The notes: generated from the sequence alone by a model not told the origin. Counted from the first letter of the stretch, positions 1-8,897 are shown. The stretch: 64,000 nucleotides of DNA from Acidisphaera sp. S103 (GCF_009765975.1 NZ_LMUJ01000064.1:50770-114769); one strand, 5' to 3'. Numbers and translations are program-made.

Positions 1-222
1 TTCCCCGAACTCGGGGCGAACAATCCGACACTGGATGCCACGGACATGGCGAATGTGACGGCGCCGTATGGTTCGTCATCCGGTCTGACCGCGTCCGCGC
101 TGCTGACACAGGCCATGGCATCGTTCGGCGCGCAATTCCAGGCGATTGGCAGCCGGGTCACGGGCGCTGTGCGCCCTGCACATCCACGAACAGCGAGTAG
201 ATCGACGTGCTCGCGGCCATGA
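1..222 (+). pseudogene. C-terminal fragment of an unrecognised protein, entering from the left edge
   Basis: Frame 1 is open from the first base to a TGA at 220-222 (73 codons), but no start is in the window. The first 50 or so residues (around TDMANVTAPYG and SALLTQAMASFG) have an ordinary protein composition. The last 20 residues are Arg/Ser/Pro-rich and run antisense through the 3' end of the SMP-30 gene (158-1126). This looks like a gene that lost its own stop and 3' end and now reads into its neighbour, or simply chance extension. No family was recognised. It could also be an intact gene whose end overlaps its convergent neighbour by 65 bases. Confidence 0.3.
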
Positions 223-1126
223 ACAGCCGGTTTCGCTTTTTCCCGCCGAAGCAGAGATTGGCGCAGCCTTCGGGCAAATGGATTTTACCGATCAGGTCGC
301 CGTTCGGGGCGTAGCAACGCACGCCGTCCTCGGCCGGATCGGACCATCCCATGCTGCACCAGACATTGCCGTTGGCGTCGACGCGCAGGCCGTCCGTCAT
401 CCCCGGAGCGAAATTTTCCGCGAACACACGGCCATTGCGCAGGCGGCCCCCATCTACATCGAAGTAACGGATATGTGATGGTCCTCCGTGCGTGATTCCC
501 GTATCGACGACGTAAAGAACCTTCTCGTCCGGCGAGAAGGCGATCCCGTTTGGCCTGACGAAATCGTCCGCGACCACGGTCAGCCGGCCGGTCGCGGGGT
601 CGAGCCGGTAGACATTTCCGGGAAGCTCGAACGTGTCTTTGTGGCCTTCGTATTCGCCGTCGATCCCGTAGCCGGGATCGGTGAACCAGATCGCACCGTC
701 CGAGGCCACGGTGATGTCATTGGGAGCATTCAGTTTTTTGCCTTCCAACCCATCGGCCAGCACGGTGATGCGCCCATCGAGTTCTGTCCGGGTCACACGC
801 CTGGAATCGTGCTCGCACGTGACAAGCCGCCCTTCCCGGTCGCGGGTATTGCCGTTTGAATGGTTCGATGGCGTTCGGAATACGCTGACATGTCCGTCAT
901 CCTCCAGCCAGCGCATGATCCGGTTGTTTGGAATGTCGCTCCACAGCAGGTAGCCGCCGTCGCGGAAGTAGACCGGCCCTTCGGCCCAGCGGAATCCGGT
1001 CGCGATGCGTTCGATCGCGGCGTTCCCCTGTTTGGGAAATCGCTTGTCCAGCGCTTCGATCCGGTGATCCGGATAGCGCGTCCCGGGCAGATGACCGAGC
1101 GGCAGGCTGGTGGGTTCGTTGGACAT
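158..1126 (-). CDS. SMP-30/gluconolactonase/LRE family protein
   Basis: This is a 322-residue six-bladed beta-propeller of the SMP-30/gluconolactonase family, which hydrolyses sugar lactones (or related lactones) using one divalent metal. Family hallmarks are visible: an early Glu in the RWAEGPVYF segment (about residues 46-54), LNAPNDITVASDGAIWFTDP (about 132-151) with the Asn/Asp metal ligands, a VRPNGIAFSPDEK segment, and the later Asp of MTDGLRVDANGNVW. The ATG is preceded by an AGGAGG ribosome site, which fixes the start. There is no signal peptide, so it should be cytoplasmic. It diverges from a ribose-class ABC importer, which fits intracellular opening of a sugar lactone derived from the imported substrate. 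The exact lactone is not predictable. Confidence 0.88.
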   Translation of the reverse strand: MSNEPTSLPLGHLPGTRYPDHRIEALDKRFPKQGNAAIERIATGFRWAEGPVYFRDGGYLLWSDIPNNRIMRWLEDDGHVSVFRTPSNHSNGNTRDREGRLVTCEHDSRRVTRTELDGRITVLADGLEGKKLNAPNDITVASDGAIWFTDPGYGIDGEYEGHKDTFELPGNVYRLDPATGRLTVVADDFVRPNGIAFSPDEKVLYVVDTGITHGGPSHIRYFDVDGGRLRNGRVFAENFAPGMTDGLRVDANGNVWCSMGWSDPAEDGVRCYAPNGDLIGKIHLPEGCANLCFGGKKRNRLFMAASTSIYSLFVDVQGAQRP

Positions 1127-1280
1127 TGTTCCTCCTCTTGGCGGCAGACCGTATGAGATGCCACCGCGCCGGCCAAATCAATGCAGGGCCGCGATTGCCG
1201 TCGGGCGCACCGCAATGCTAGACGATCTCCTGCGGTTCGTGTTCATCCGATCCGCATAAAAAACAATATGGGAGGATTTC
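1127..1280. promoter_or_regulatory. divergent promoter region between SMP-30 gene and sugar ABC operon
   Basis: These 154 bases separate two genes transcribed outwards, so both promoters should lie here. The plus-strand side carries a GGGAGG ribosome site just before the ATG at 1281, after a short A-rich run (about 1257-1267). The minus-strand side carries AGGAGG before 1126. I could not assign convincing -35/-10 pairs or an operator by eye. No regulator gene is adjacent. Confidence 0.45.
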
Positions 1281-2360
1281 ATGGTCCGGGATATCACCCG
1301 CCGCCCCTTGCTTGCCGGCGCCGGCCTTTTGGCGGCGAGCCTGCCGTTTGGCGCCCGCGCCGCGGACAAGAAGCTGACCGTTGCACTGTCGAATTCGTTC
1401 ATCGGCAACAAGTGGCGCATCGAGATGGAGAATCTCTTCAAGGCGTCGCTGCAGATGGACCCGTACAAGAACCAGGTGACTGGAACGTGGTTCAATTCGG
1501 GCAACAACGTCAGCCAGCAGGCACAGCAGATCAGCGGCCTGATCGGCGAGCGGGTCGATGCGATCATCGTCAATGCGGCCTCACCCACAGGCTTGAACGG
1601 CATTTTGAAGCAGGCGACGGACCGCGGCATCCTTGTCGTCTCATTCGACAACGTCGTCACCGAACCCTCGGTCATCAAGGTGAACACGGACCAGTTCAAT
1701 TTCGGCAAGACGCTGGCTGAATTCCTCGTGAAGAAGATGAACGGCAAGGGCAATGTCATCATGGTCACCGGCGTAGCCGGCACGTTCGTGGATCAGCAGC
1801 GGAACGCTGGTGCCGAGTCCGTCTGGAAGCAGCATCCGGATATCCATGTGGTGAACCGGTATACCGGGATGTGGGATTCCTCCACCGCGGAACGGAACAC
1901 GTCGGCGATCCTGCCCAGCCTGCCGAAGATCGATGGGATCTGGTGCCAGGGTGGAACGGATGGCGTGTTGAAAGCGTTCATCGCCGCCAAGCGGCTGCCG
2001 TTGCCTCCCACGGCCGGCGAGGCCGAGAACGGCTTCCGCAAGTTCATGATCGGCTATCAGGGCCAGAAGGTGGACGGGCTGTCGATCGGCCAGCCGCCGT
2101 ACCTTGTGCTGGTCTCGCTGGCACTGGCGCTCGGCATCCTGCAGAAGACACATCCGCGCAAGGACGTGACCATCCCGTTCCCCTTTGTCACCAGCGAAAC
2201 GGTCAAGGCCGGTGAGACGGTGTTCCCCGATCTGCCGGACAGTTTCTTCGCCGATTTCACCGACAGCGGTGCGGATGCCGTGGTGAAGCTGTGTCCCGAC
2301 GCCGCGCTGAACGGCACGCCCTGTCCGGGGAGTCTCGACGTGCGCCTGCCCACGGCATGA
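1281..2360 (+). CDS. ribose/xylose-class (CUT2) ABC transporter substrate-binding protein
   Basis: This 359-residue periplasmic-binding-protein type 1 (Peripla_BP_4 class) protein should deliver a sugar-like ligand to the permeases encoded just downstream. The N-terminus has a twin-arginine pair (R7-R8) followed by a hydrophobic stretch and an A-R-A cleavage site near residue 28, so Tat export is likely. The mature start (KKLTVALSNSFIGNKWR) matches the family's first beta strand with its ligand-binding aromatic/basic residues. Later VDAIIVNAASPTG and ILVVSFDNVV are the canonical hinge and ligand-side strands. GGGAGG precedes the ATG. It is the first gene of a four-gene operon and its stop overlaps the ATPase start by four bases. 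The ligand is unknown. Confidence 0.9.
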   Translation: MVRDITRRPLLAGAGLLAASLPFGARAADKKLTVALSNSFIGNKWRIEMENLFKASLQMDPYKNQVTGTWFNSGNNVSQQAQQISGLIGERVDAIIVNAASPTGLNGILKQATDRGILVVSFDNVVTEPSVIKVNTDQFNFGKTLAEFLVKKMNGKGNVIMVTGVAGTFVDQQRNAGAESVWKQHPDIHVVNRYTGMWDSSTAERNTSAILPSLPKIDGIWCQGGTDGVLKAFIAAKRLPLPPTAGEAENGFRKFMIGYQGQKVDGLSIGQPPYLVLVSLALALGILQKTHPRKDVTIPFPFVTSETVKAGETVFPDLPDSFFADFTDSGADAVVKLCPDAALNGTPCPGSLDVRLPTA

Positions 2361-3883
2361 GCGAGGCACCGGTAGCACCAGCCGAAGCTGCCGGGGTCGT
2401 CGGCGTTCGGGTGGTCAGCAAGGCTTTTGGTGGGGTCCACGCGCTGCGTGGCGCCTCGTTTGCCGCGTGTGCCGGCGAGGTGCATGGGCTGGTCGGTGAG
2501 AACGGGGCGGGGAAATCGACGCTCATCAAGCTGCTGGGCGGACGTCTGCCGCCTGACACGGGCAGTGTGATGCTCGACGAACGTGCTGTGCGCCTGTCCG
2601 GCACCGCCGACGCGGCGCGGCACGGCATCGGCACGGTGTTCCAGGAATTGACGCTGCTGCCCTGGATGAGCGTCGCCGAGAACCTGCTGATCGGGCGGGA
2701 ACCGCGTTCGGCGATCGGCCTGATCCGCCGCGGTGCCCTCGCCCGGGAGGCCGAGGCGGTGCTCGCCGGATTGGGCATCCACCACATCGATCCGAGGGCC
2801 CTCGCCGCGGAGGTGTCGCTGGCGGAACGGCAGATCATCGAGATTGCGCGGGTGATTATCCGCCGGCCGCGCATCCTGCTGCTGGATGAACCGACGTCCT
2901 CGCTGGCGGAACGCGAGGTCGAATGGCTGTTCGCCCGTATCCGGGAACTCCGGGACCAGGGGACCAGCATCGTCTTCACGTCGCATCGCTGGAATGAGAT
3001 CACCGCGATCGCCGACCGGATCACCATTTTTCGCAATGGCCAGGAGGTGGGCACGTTCACCACGATCGACGAGGCCAAGGCGATCACGCTGATGACCGGC
3101 CGCCGTGTCGACGCGCTGTATCCCAGTCTGCCGCCGGTGCCGGACGGCGCGCCGGCGGCCCTGGCGCTTGCACACGGGTCGCTGGACGGAAGAACCGAGT
3201 TCGCGTTCTCGCTGGCCGCGGGTGAGATCCTGGGCATCGGCGGGCTGGCCGGCCAGGGGCACCGGGAGTTGTTCCTGGGGCTGTTCGGCGCACCGGCGCT
3301 GCGGCGCGGCCGTATCAGCGTCGGCGGCAAACCGGTCCGCATCGCCAACCCGGCTGATGCGATCCGAGCCGGATTTGGCATTGCGCTGGTTCCGGAGGAT
3401 CGCAAGACCGAGGGATTGCTGCTGTCGCTGCCGGTGCGAGACAATCTGTCGCTTCCCCTGTTGCGGCGGATCAGCCGTCTTGGCGTCATCCGTGGCGGCG
3501 CGGAAATGCGGATGAGCCGCGAGATGATATCCGGCCTGGGTATCCGCACGCCGACCCCGATGCAGCCGGTGGGCGCGCTGTCGGGCGGCAATCAGCAGAA
3601 GGTGCTGGTCGGCCGTTGGCTGCTGGCGGAATCTCGGATTCTGCTGCTGTACGACGTGACCCGCGGGGTCGATGTGGCAACCAAACATGAAATCTGCGAA
3701 CTGATGGTCCGGCTGGCTGGAGAGGGCAAGGCGATCCTGTTCTATTCCTCCGATACCGAGGAACTGGCGCATCTTTGCCACCGCGTGCTGGTCCTGCGCG
3801 GTGGCCGTATCGCGGCCGAACTGAACCGGCCCGAACTGACCGCTGAATCGATTGTTGCCGCGGCGATGCGCGATGCCGCCTGA
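2357..3883 (+). CDS. sugar ABC transporter ATP-binding protein, duplicated (RbsA/MglA type)
   Basis: This 508-residue protein has two fused ABC ATPase halves, as in RbsA, MglA and XylG, and energises the permeases encoded next. Half 1 has Walker A GENGAGKST (residues 47-55), a degenerate signature SLAERQ and Walker B ILLLDEPTSS. Half 2 has the usual degenerate P-loop (IGGLAGQGH) but an intact LSGGNQQK signature. Its Walker B reads LLLYDVTRGVD, lacking the catalytic Glu, so half 2 probably does not hydrolyse ATP well; this is common in the class. The start was set at the ATG overlapping the binding-protein stop (ATGA at 2357-2360), because upstream in-frame codons lie inside the previous gene. 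The end overlaps the next gene by 11 bases. Confidence 0.93.
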   Translation: MSEAPVAPAEAAGVVGVRVVSKAFGGVHALRGASFAACAGEVHGLVGENGAGKSTLIKLLGGRLPPDTGSVMLDERAVRLSGTADAARHGIGTVFQELTLLPWMSVAENLLIGREPRSAIGLIRRGALAREAEAVLAGLGIHHIDPRALAAEVSLAERQIIEIARVIIRRPRILLLDEPTSSLAEREVEWLFARIRELRDQGTSIVFTSHRWNEITAIADRITIFRNGQEVGTFTTIDEAKAITLMTGRRVDALYPSLPPVPDGAPAALALAHGSLDGRTEFAFSLAAGEILGIGGLAGQGHRELFLGLFGAPALRRGRISVGGKPVRIANPADAIRAGFGIALVPEDRKTEGLLLSLPVRDNLSLPLLRRISRLGVIRGGAEMRMSREMISGLGIRTPTPMQPVGALSGGNQQKVLVGRWLLAESRILLLYDVTRGVDVATKHEICELMVRLAGEGKAILFYSSDTEELAHLCHRVLVLRGGRIAAELNRPELTAESIVAAAMRDAA

Positions 3884-4877
3884 GGCCGCCGAACCGCCGC
3901 GGGGCCGAACGCGGCGCCCGGTGCTGGCCCACGTGGTCGGGCAAAACATTGGGCTGATCCTGGCCGTTGCCATCCTGTCCGCAAGCATCGTCATCTTCGC
4001 CGCGATGTTCGTTGTGCAACAGGATCGGTTGCCGGGCAGTTTCGAGATCACCTCCACCGTCAACAACACCATGCCGCTGGCGCTTGCCGCGATCGGGCAG
4101 ACGATCGTCGTCCTGACGCGCGGTATCGATCTTTCGGTCGGCGGCGTGATCGACCTGACCAACGCGCTTGCCGCGATCTTCCTGACCGGCGGCGTCTGGC
4201 ACATGGCCGTCGTCTCGGTGCTGATCGTCCTGGCCGGCGGGGTAGCGGGGCTGATCAACGGCCTGATCGTCGGCTTCGGCCGGCTGCAGCCGATCGTCGT
4301 GACGCTGGCGACATTGTCGATCCTGCAGGGGCTTGCCATTCGCGTCCTGCCGACACCCGGCGGGTCGATTCCGGCCGGCTATACCGCCTTCCTGGTCAAC
4401 ACCAATGCACCGACGGCGCTTTGCTTCCTGGCCCTTGCCGCGCTTGGCTGGATGGGTTTCCGGCGGTCCCGGCTGGGTGTCGATGTCTTCGCGATCGGCA
4501 ACGATGAGCAAGCGGCGATCGCCCTGGGCGTCAAAGCGCTGCGCACCAAGATCATTGCGTACACGATCGGGGGCATGCTGTATGCGGTGGCCGGCCTGTT
4601 CCTCGCCGCGAGCGCCACCGGGGGCGATGCGACCACGGGCGACGACTACACGCTGACCTCGATCGTCGCCGTGGTGCTGGGCGGGGTGAACCTGTTCGGC
4701 GGCCGGGGCAGCGCGGTTGGCGCGATCTGCGGCGCCTTCATCACCACGATGATCGTCAACATCCTGTTCTTCGCCCATATCAATCCGCTTTATCAGTCGT
4801 TCTACGAGGGTCTGTTTCTGGTGATCGCCGTCGTGTTCGGCGCCCTGATCGGCCGTCTTGTCAGGGGTGGCCGATGA
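3873..4877 (+). CDS. sugar ABC transporter permease 1 (RbsC/AraH family)
   Basis: This inner-membrane permease of 334 residues belongs to the branched BPD_transp_2 family. About eight to ten hydrophobic segments are visible. Family-typical stretches include LTRGIDLSVGGVIDL (about residues 84-98), GLINGLIVGFGRLQPIVVTLAT and the C-terminal VVLGGVNLFGGRGS. The start was placed at the ATG 8 bases before the ATPase stop. A TTG at 3852 is a longer alternative but would put seven extra residues deep inside the ATPase gene. It ends in an ATGA overlap with the second permease. Together the two permeases probably form the heterodimeric channel, unlike RbsC, which homodimerises. Confidence 0.9.
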   Translation: MPPEAAEPPRGRTRRPVLAHVVGQNIGLILAVAILSASIVIFAAMFVVQQDRLPGSFEITSTVNNTMPLALAAIGQTIVVLTRGIDLSVGGVIDLTNALAAIFLTGGVWHMAVVSVLIVLAGGVAGLINGLIVGFGRLQPIVVTLATLSILQGLAIRVLPTPGGSIPAGYTAFLVNTNAPTALCFLALAALGWMGFRRSRLGVDVFAIGNDEQAAIALGVKALRTKIIAYTIGGMLYAVAGLFLAASATGGDATTGDDYTLTSIVAVVLGGVNLFGGRGSAVGAICGAFITTMIVNILFFAHINPLYQSFYEGLFLVIAVVFGALIGRLVRGGR

Positions 4878-5830
4878 AGCGCCTGTCCCTGTCGCCGGAT
4901 GCGTTGCGCGTCCTGGCCGCGTACGGGGCCGCGGTTCTGCTGTTCGTGATCGGCGCCTTTGTCCATCCGGGGTTCGCCAGCTTCGGCAGCATCACGTCCA
5001 TTCTTCTGGTCGCGACGTTCGTCGGCCTGGTGGCGGCGGGACAATGCTTTGTCGTCCTGGTGGGCGGCATCGACCTGTCCGTGCCGTGGGTCCTGAACGC
5101 CGCCGCGATCCTGCTGGCGACGTCCTCGCTGGGGCAGGACAGCCGAGCGGCTTATGCCGTGGTGCTGACGCTTGGCATGGGCCTGGTGGCGGGCTTCGCC
5201 AACGGTGTCGGCGTCGTCTGGCTGGGCGTGCCGGCGGTGGTGATGACGCTCGCCATGAACGGCATCATCGAGGGCCTGGCGCTCGGCCTGACCGGCGGCA
5301 TGACCTGCGGGGCCTGTGCCTCCTATGCGCCTCCGGTCATCGCCGCTTCGGTGCATGACGTGTGGCTGGGCGTCCCGGCGGCCCTGTGGCTTTGGCTGGT
5401 GGTGATCCTGATCGTTTCATTCGTGCTTGGCCTGACGCGCTTTGGCCGCATCACCTATGCCATCGGCAACAATCCGCGTGCCGCCTACCTGGCCGGCATC
5501 AACGTGAGCCTTACCACTGTCTGCCTTTATGGGCTGAGCGGGCTGTTTTCCGCGCTCGCCGGTATCCTGCTGGTCGGCTTTGGCGGTCAGGCGTCGCTGG
5601 GCATGGGCACGCCTTACCTGTTCCAGTCGATCGCCGCGGTGGTCATCGGCGGGGTCAGCATCCTGGGTGGACGCGGCAACTATCTGGGTGCCGCGGCCGG
5701 GGCTGTCAGCCTGACCGCGCTGGTCAGCGTATTGCTGGCGCTCAATATGCCCGATTACGGGCGGAGCATCATCTATGGGGTCGTTATCCTCGCATTGTTG
5801 CTGCTGTATGGCCGCGACCAGCGGGAATAG
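4874..5830 (+). CDS. sugar ABC transporter permease 2 (RbsC/AraH family)
   Basis: This is the second membrane subunit of the importer, 318 residues, in the same family as the preceding permease. It has the conserved VGGIDLSVPWVLN, VWLGVPAVVMTLAMNGI and VVIGGVSILGGRGNYLG segments and an FGRITYAIGNN cytoplasmic loop that contacts the ATPase. The start codon overlaps the previous stop (ATGA), so translation is coupled. It is the last gene of the 1281-5830 operon. Its end faces the end of the second importer 20 bases away. A very short GCCGG-CA-CCGGC inverted repeat at 5832-5843 lies between them, too small to call a terminator with confidence. Confidence 0.9.
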   Translation: MKRLSLSPDALRVLAAYGAAVLLFVIGAFVHPGFASFGSITSILLVATFVGLVAAGQCFVVLVGGIDLSVPWVLNAAAILLATSSLGQDSRAAYAVVLTLGMGLVAGFANGVGVVWLGVPAVVMTLAMNGIIEGLALGLTGGMTCGACASYAPPVIAASVHDVWLGVPAALWLWLVVILIVSFVLGLTRFGRITYAIGNNPRAAYLAGINVSLTTVCLYGLSGLFSALAGILLVGFGGQASLGMGTPYLFQSIAAVVIGGVSILGGRGNYLGAAAGAVSLTALVSVLLALNMPDYGRSIIYGVVILALLLLYGRDQRE

Positions 5831-5850
5831 GGCCGGCACCGGCTGAGGGA

Positions 5851-6627
5851 TTACGTTGCCCGCATCTCACGGTATTCGCGACGAACGATTTCCATGAGTT
5901 CCACGACCGAGGTGGCGGCGGACTGGCTCTCATAGGTTACACGCCCGCGCTGCATCAGCATGATGCGGTCGGCGATCTCCAACGTCTGGGCGTAGTTGTG
6001 CATGATCATCGCGATCGCCATGCCGCCCTTTTGCTTGAGCCGGAGGATCAGGTCGATGATCAGCCCGGCCTCGCGGGCGCCCATGGCGGCCAAAGGCTCG
6101 TCCAACAGCAGAATGCGGGCGTTGGAGTTCACCGCTCGGGCCACCGCGATCGCCTGGCGCTGGCCGCCGGACAAGCGTTCCACCGGCAGATCGACCGAGG
6201 GTATGTGCACCCCGATATCGTGCAACAATTCGGCGGCACGTTGGCGCATAGCGCGGTTGTTCAGCAGCCGGATCGGTCCCGGGTGGAGAATTTCGCGATT
6301 GAGGAACAGGTTGTGGTACACGCTGAGCGAATTCGCCAGCGCGAGGTCCTGATAGACGCATTCGATGCCGAGCGATCTGGCGTGGTCTACGGAACGCAGG
6401 GATGTCTCGGTGCCATGGATGAACAACCGGCCGCTGGTCGGCGGCTGATAGCCAGTGAAAACCTTCATCAGGGTCGATTTGCCGGCGCCGTTGTCGCCTA
6501 GGATGCCGAGAATCTCGCCTTGCTTCAAAGACAGCGAAACCCCTTGCAGGGCGGTCACCGCGCCGAAGGTCTTGACGATGTTTTCCGCGCGCAATGCTTC
6601 GGGCGCATCGGTTGGCGCGGGACTCAT
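5851..6627 (-). CDS. sugar ABC transporter ATP-binding protein, single domain (FrcA type)
   Basis: This 258-residue single ABC ATPase has Walker A GDNGAGKST (residues 44-52), Q-loop, an intact RLSGGQRQAIAVARA signature, Walker B ILLLDEPLAAMG and a switch His in MIMHNYAQ. Unlike the duplicated ATPase encoded across the junction at 5830, it is half-size, as in the fructose importer FrcA. It would work as a homodimer. The start was set at the ATG overlapping the upstream permease stop (ATGA at 6624-6627); a much longer upstream reading is an out-of-frame shadow of the permease gene. It is the last gene of a minus-strand operon 8702-5851. Confidence 0.92.
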   Translation of the reverse strand: MSPAPTDAPEALRAENIVKTFGAVTALQGVSLSLKQGEILGILGDNGAGKSTLMKVFTGYQPPTSGRLFIHGTETSLRSVDHARSLGIECVYQDLALANSLSVYHNLFLNREILHPGPIRLLNNRAMRQRAAELLHDIGVHIPSVDLPVERLSGGQRQAIAVARAVNSNARILLLDEPLAAMGAREAGLIIDLILRLKQKGGMAIAMIMHNYAQTLEIADRIMLMQRGRVTYESQSAATSVVELMEIVRREYREMRAT

Positions 6628-7604
6628 CGGCGCCCTCCGGTCTGGGCGAGCCGTGTCATGTGGATGTTGAACAGCATCGCCCCCAGTATGGCGGCGCCCA
6701 GGATGATGTTGAAGGTGAAGGCGTTGATGCCGACCAGGGTAAACCCGTCGTTCAACACGCCCAGCACCGCGGCGCCGATCAGGCCGCCGATGATGGTTCC
6801 GGAACCGCCGGCCAGCGGCGTGCCACCGATCACCCCGGCCGCGACGGCGAGGAACATGATCTGGTTGCCGCCAGCCTGCGGATCGAAGCTGGAGATCCGG
6901 AACCCCTCCAGCAGGCCGGTGAACCCTGACAGGACACCGGCGATGACGAAGTTGCCGATCTTGAGGCGCGCGACATGGATGCCGGCCTCGCTGGCGCCGA
7001 TCGGATTGGCGCCAGCGGCGATGGTATGCAGACCCCATCGTGTGTGGCGCAGCACGAGGTGCATGACTGCGACGACGGCGCAGGCCCAGAGGATCTCACT
7101 GTAGCCCCATCCGCCCATCACGGCCTGGAAGCCGGGCGCTTCGGGCGGCGTCACCGGCGTGCCGCGCGAGATTGTCAGCGTCAGGCCGTTGATCAGGAAC
7201 AGCGTGCCGAGTGTGGTGACGAAGGATGGAACTCCGAGCAGCACGGTTACCACGCCGTTGATCAGGCCGACCGCGCCGGCGGCCAACAGGCCGAGGAGGA
7301 ACGCCAATCCCAAGGGGACCCCGGCGTCGTGGGCGAAGTAGAGCACGAAGGGGGCGAGGGCGAACACCATGCCGGCGGAGAGGTCGATCTCGCCGCCGAT
7401 CATCAGCACGATTTCGCCGCATGCGATGATGGCGGCGGGGGCGATGAACTGGGAGAGGTTTTCCAGGCTCGCACTGGTCAGCAGGAAGTCCCGGTTGGCG
7501 TATTCGAAATACGCCGCCAGGATCAGCGCGACGATCAGGATGCTGGTTTCTTTCCAGCGCAGGAATGCATCCAGACCGCCTTTGGGGCTTGTTCTGGGGC
7601 TCAT
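6624..7604 (-). CDS. sugar ABC transporter permease (RbsC/FrcC family)
   Basis: This is an inner-membrane permease of 326 residues with the family pattern: LMIGGEIDLSAGMVFAL, GLINGVVTVLLGVPSFVTTLGT, the cytoplasmic TRWGLHTIAAGANP loop and VAAGVIGGTPLAGGSGTIIGG. It is the only permease of this operon, so it should homodimerise. It lies 12 bases downstream of the binding-protein gene and overlaps the ATPase gene by four bases. With those two it forms a second complete ribose-class importer, convergent to the first (1281-5830). Confidence 0.9.
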   Translation of the reverse strand: MSPRTSPKGGLDAFLRWKETSILIVALILAAYFEYANRDFLLTSASLENLSQFIAPAAIIACGEIVLMIGGEIDLSAGMVFALAPFVLYFAHDAGVPLGLAFLLGLLAAGAVGLINGVVTVLLGVPSFVTTLGTLFLINGLTLTISRGTPVTPPEAPGFQAVMGGWGYSEILWACAVVAVMHLVLRHTRWGLHTIAAGANPIGASEAGIHVARLKIGNFVIAGVLSGFTGLLEGFRISSFDPQAGGNQIMFLAVAAGVIGGTPLAGGSGTIIGGLIGAAVLGVLNDGFTLVGINAFTFNIILGAAILGAMLFNIHMTRLAQTGGRR

Positions 7605-7616
7605 CCCCCCTGCCCT

Positions 7617-8702
7617 TCAACCGGCAATTGGACCCGACCGCGGCACGATTGCCGGCTTGTCGCTTTTACCTTCGTACCGGGTGGAGGTGTCGAGGTAGGG
7701 CTGAACGCTGTCCTTGGTGATGAACTTCAGGCCGGTGTTGATATCCGCCGGGCCGACCAGACCGCCGGAGGCGAGGTAGAGGAACATCTCCATCACCGTG
7801 TAGAAGCCTTGCAGGTAGGGCTGCTGATCAATGGTGAAATCGAGCGAGCCGGCCTTGATCAGGTCGAGCGTGCGCGGCAGCAGGTCGAAACCCCCGGCGT
7901 GTACGCCCTTCGCCGCCAGTTGGTATTGTCGCATCGTTTCGGCCACGCCTTGGGTGCTGCCGGCGTCGACGGCGAACATCCCCTTCAGGTCCTGGTGGCC
8001 GAGGTAGAAGGCTTTGATCTTCGAAAGCTCCTCGTTCACCGTCGCGCCGGTCGCGATGACCTGGATGTCGTAGTTCTTGCCCGACTTCTTCAGCGTGTCC
8101 TGCGCGCCGTCGATGCGGGGCTGGATGTTGAGCTGGCCCGGGGTGGCGATGAACAGTGCGACGGTGCCGCCTTCCACCAGGCTCTCGATTCGGTGGCCCA
8201 TCGCGACGCCGGCCTGATAGAGGTCCTGGCCGATATAAGCGAGGCGCTTGTTGGCGCTGCCGGGCGGGGCGTCGGCGTTGTAGGAAAACACCGGGATACC
8301 CGCCTGCAGCGCTCGCGTCACGGGTTGGTCGAAGGCATGTGGATCGACGATGGGCACTGCGATCGCATCCGCCTTGGCGGCGATCGCGGCGTTGATGGCG
8401 TTCACCATTTCCGCCACGTCGGCATTGGCCGAACCGGTCCATTGGTGGTCGCAGCCGAACATGTCGCACGCGTCGGCAATGCCATACTGCGTCGGCACGA
8501 AAAACGGATTGGTCGTGACATGATTGACGAAGGCCAGCCGCCAGCGCTTGTGCGACGGGAACGGCTGTGCCTCGGCAGCGGCGGCGGCGCGCGCGCTGCC
8601 GAGCAGGGCGATGGCGCTGGCGAACGATGCCCCGTGCAGTAACGTTCGCCTGCCGGTGGCCGCGGTTTCCTGGTGCGGCGTATCCGTTAGGTCTGATTTC
8701 AT
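7617..8702 (-). CDS. sugar ABC transporter substrate-binding protein (Peripla_BP_4)
   Basis: This 361-residue binding protein of the ribose class carries a long N-terminal region with a twin-arginine pair (R18-R19, followed by TLLHG), a hydrophobic core and Ala-rich cleavage region near residues 38-44, suggesting Tat export. The mature domain starts around RWRLAFVNHVTTNPFF. It contains DAIAVPIVDPHAF and GIPVFSYNADAP, the ligand-side strands of the family, and a GTVALFIATPG hinge strand. A G-rich ribosome site (AGGGGGG) precedes the ATG. It leads the operon containing the permease and single ATPase. It is only distantly similar by eye to the binding protein at 1281, so the two importers probably have different ligands. 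Confidence 0.9.
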   Translation of the reverse strand: MKSDLTDTPHQETAATGRRTLLHGASFASAIALLGSARAAAAAEAQPFPSHKRWRLAFVNHVTTNPFFVPTQYGIADACDMFGCDHQWTGSANADVAEMVNAINAAIAAKADAIAVPIVDPHAFDQPVTRALQAGIPVFSYNADAPPGSANKRLAYIGQDLYQAGVAMGHRIESLVEGGTVALFIATPGQLNIQPRIDGAQDTLKKSGKNYDIQVIATGATVNEELSKIKAFYLGHQDLKGMFAVDAGSTQGVAETMRQYQLAAKGVHAGGFDLLPRTLDLIKAGSLDFTIDQQPYLQGFYTVMEMFLYLASGGLVGPADINTGLKFITKDSVQPYLDTSTRYEGKSDKPAIVPRSGPIAG

Positions 8703-8853
8703 GTTTCCCCCCTGCCGGCCAGTCTGCCGGGAAACGGCGGGCGCGGACAGGAGCCGGATATCAATTCGATGCTACCATGATGTTCGCCGGTCTCCGCGGG
8801 CATGGTCCCGGGGGTAGGCGCCGATGGCGTCAAAGAGGCTGGCCTGATGCCGT

Positions 8854-8883
8854 GCGGGACGAGCCTGGTCAGGCTCGTCCCGC
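8854..8883 (-). terminator. perfect 12-bp hairpin just past the MFS gene stop
   Basis: GCGGGACGAGCC (8854-8865) and its exact complement (8872-8883) flank a six-base loop, 15 bases beyond the stop of the minus-strand symporter gene. The stem is GC-rich and uninterrupted, as in intrinsic terminators, but no U-tract follows on the minus strand. It may instead be a 3'-end-stabilising or Rho-assisted structure. Confidence 0.55.
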
Positions 8884-8897
8884 CATCGCGTCGTGGT

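Noticed and set aside
2057..4339. 760-residue open frame on the minus strand
   Set aside because: It is antisense to the binding-protein, ATPase and permease genes, which have clear motifs. The translation is Arg/Gln/Asp-rich without domains, as expected for a shadow in high-GC DNA.
5832..5843. GCCGG-CA-CCGGC as terminator between the two importer operons
   Set aside because: The two-base loop is too tight and the stem too short, and there is no U-tract.
6624..7038. Long N-terminal extension of the single-domain ATPase
   Set aside because: These codons are an out-of-frame reading of the permease gene. The ATGA overlap at 6624-6627 gives the family-typical start.
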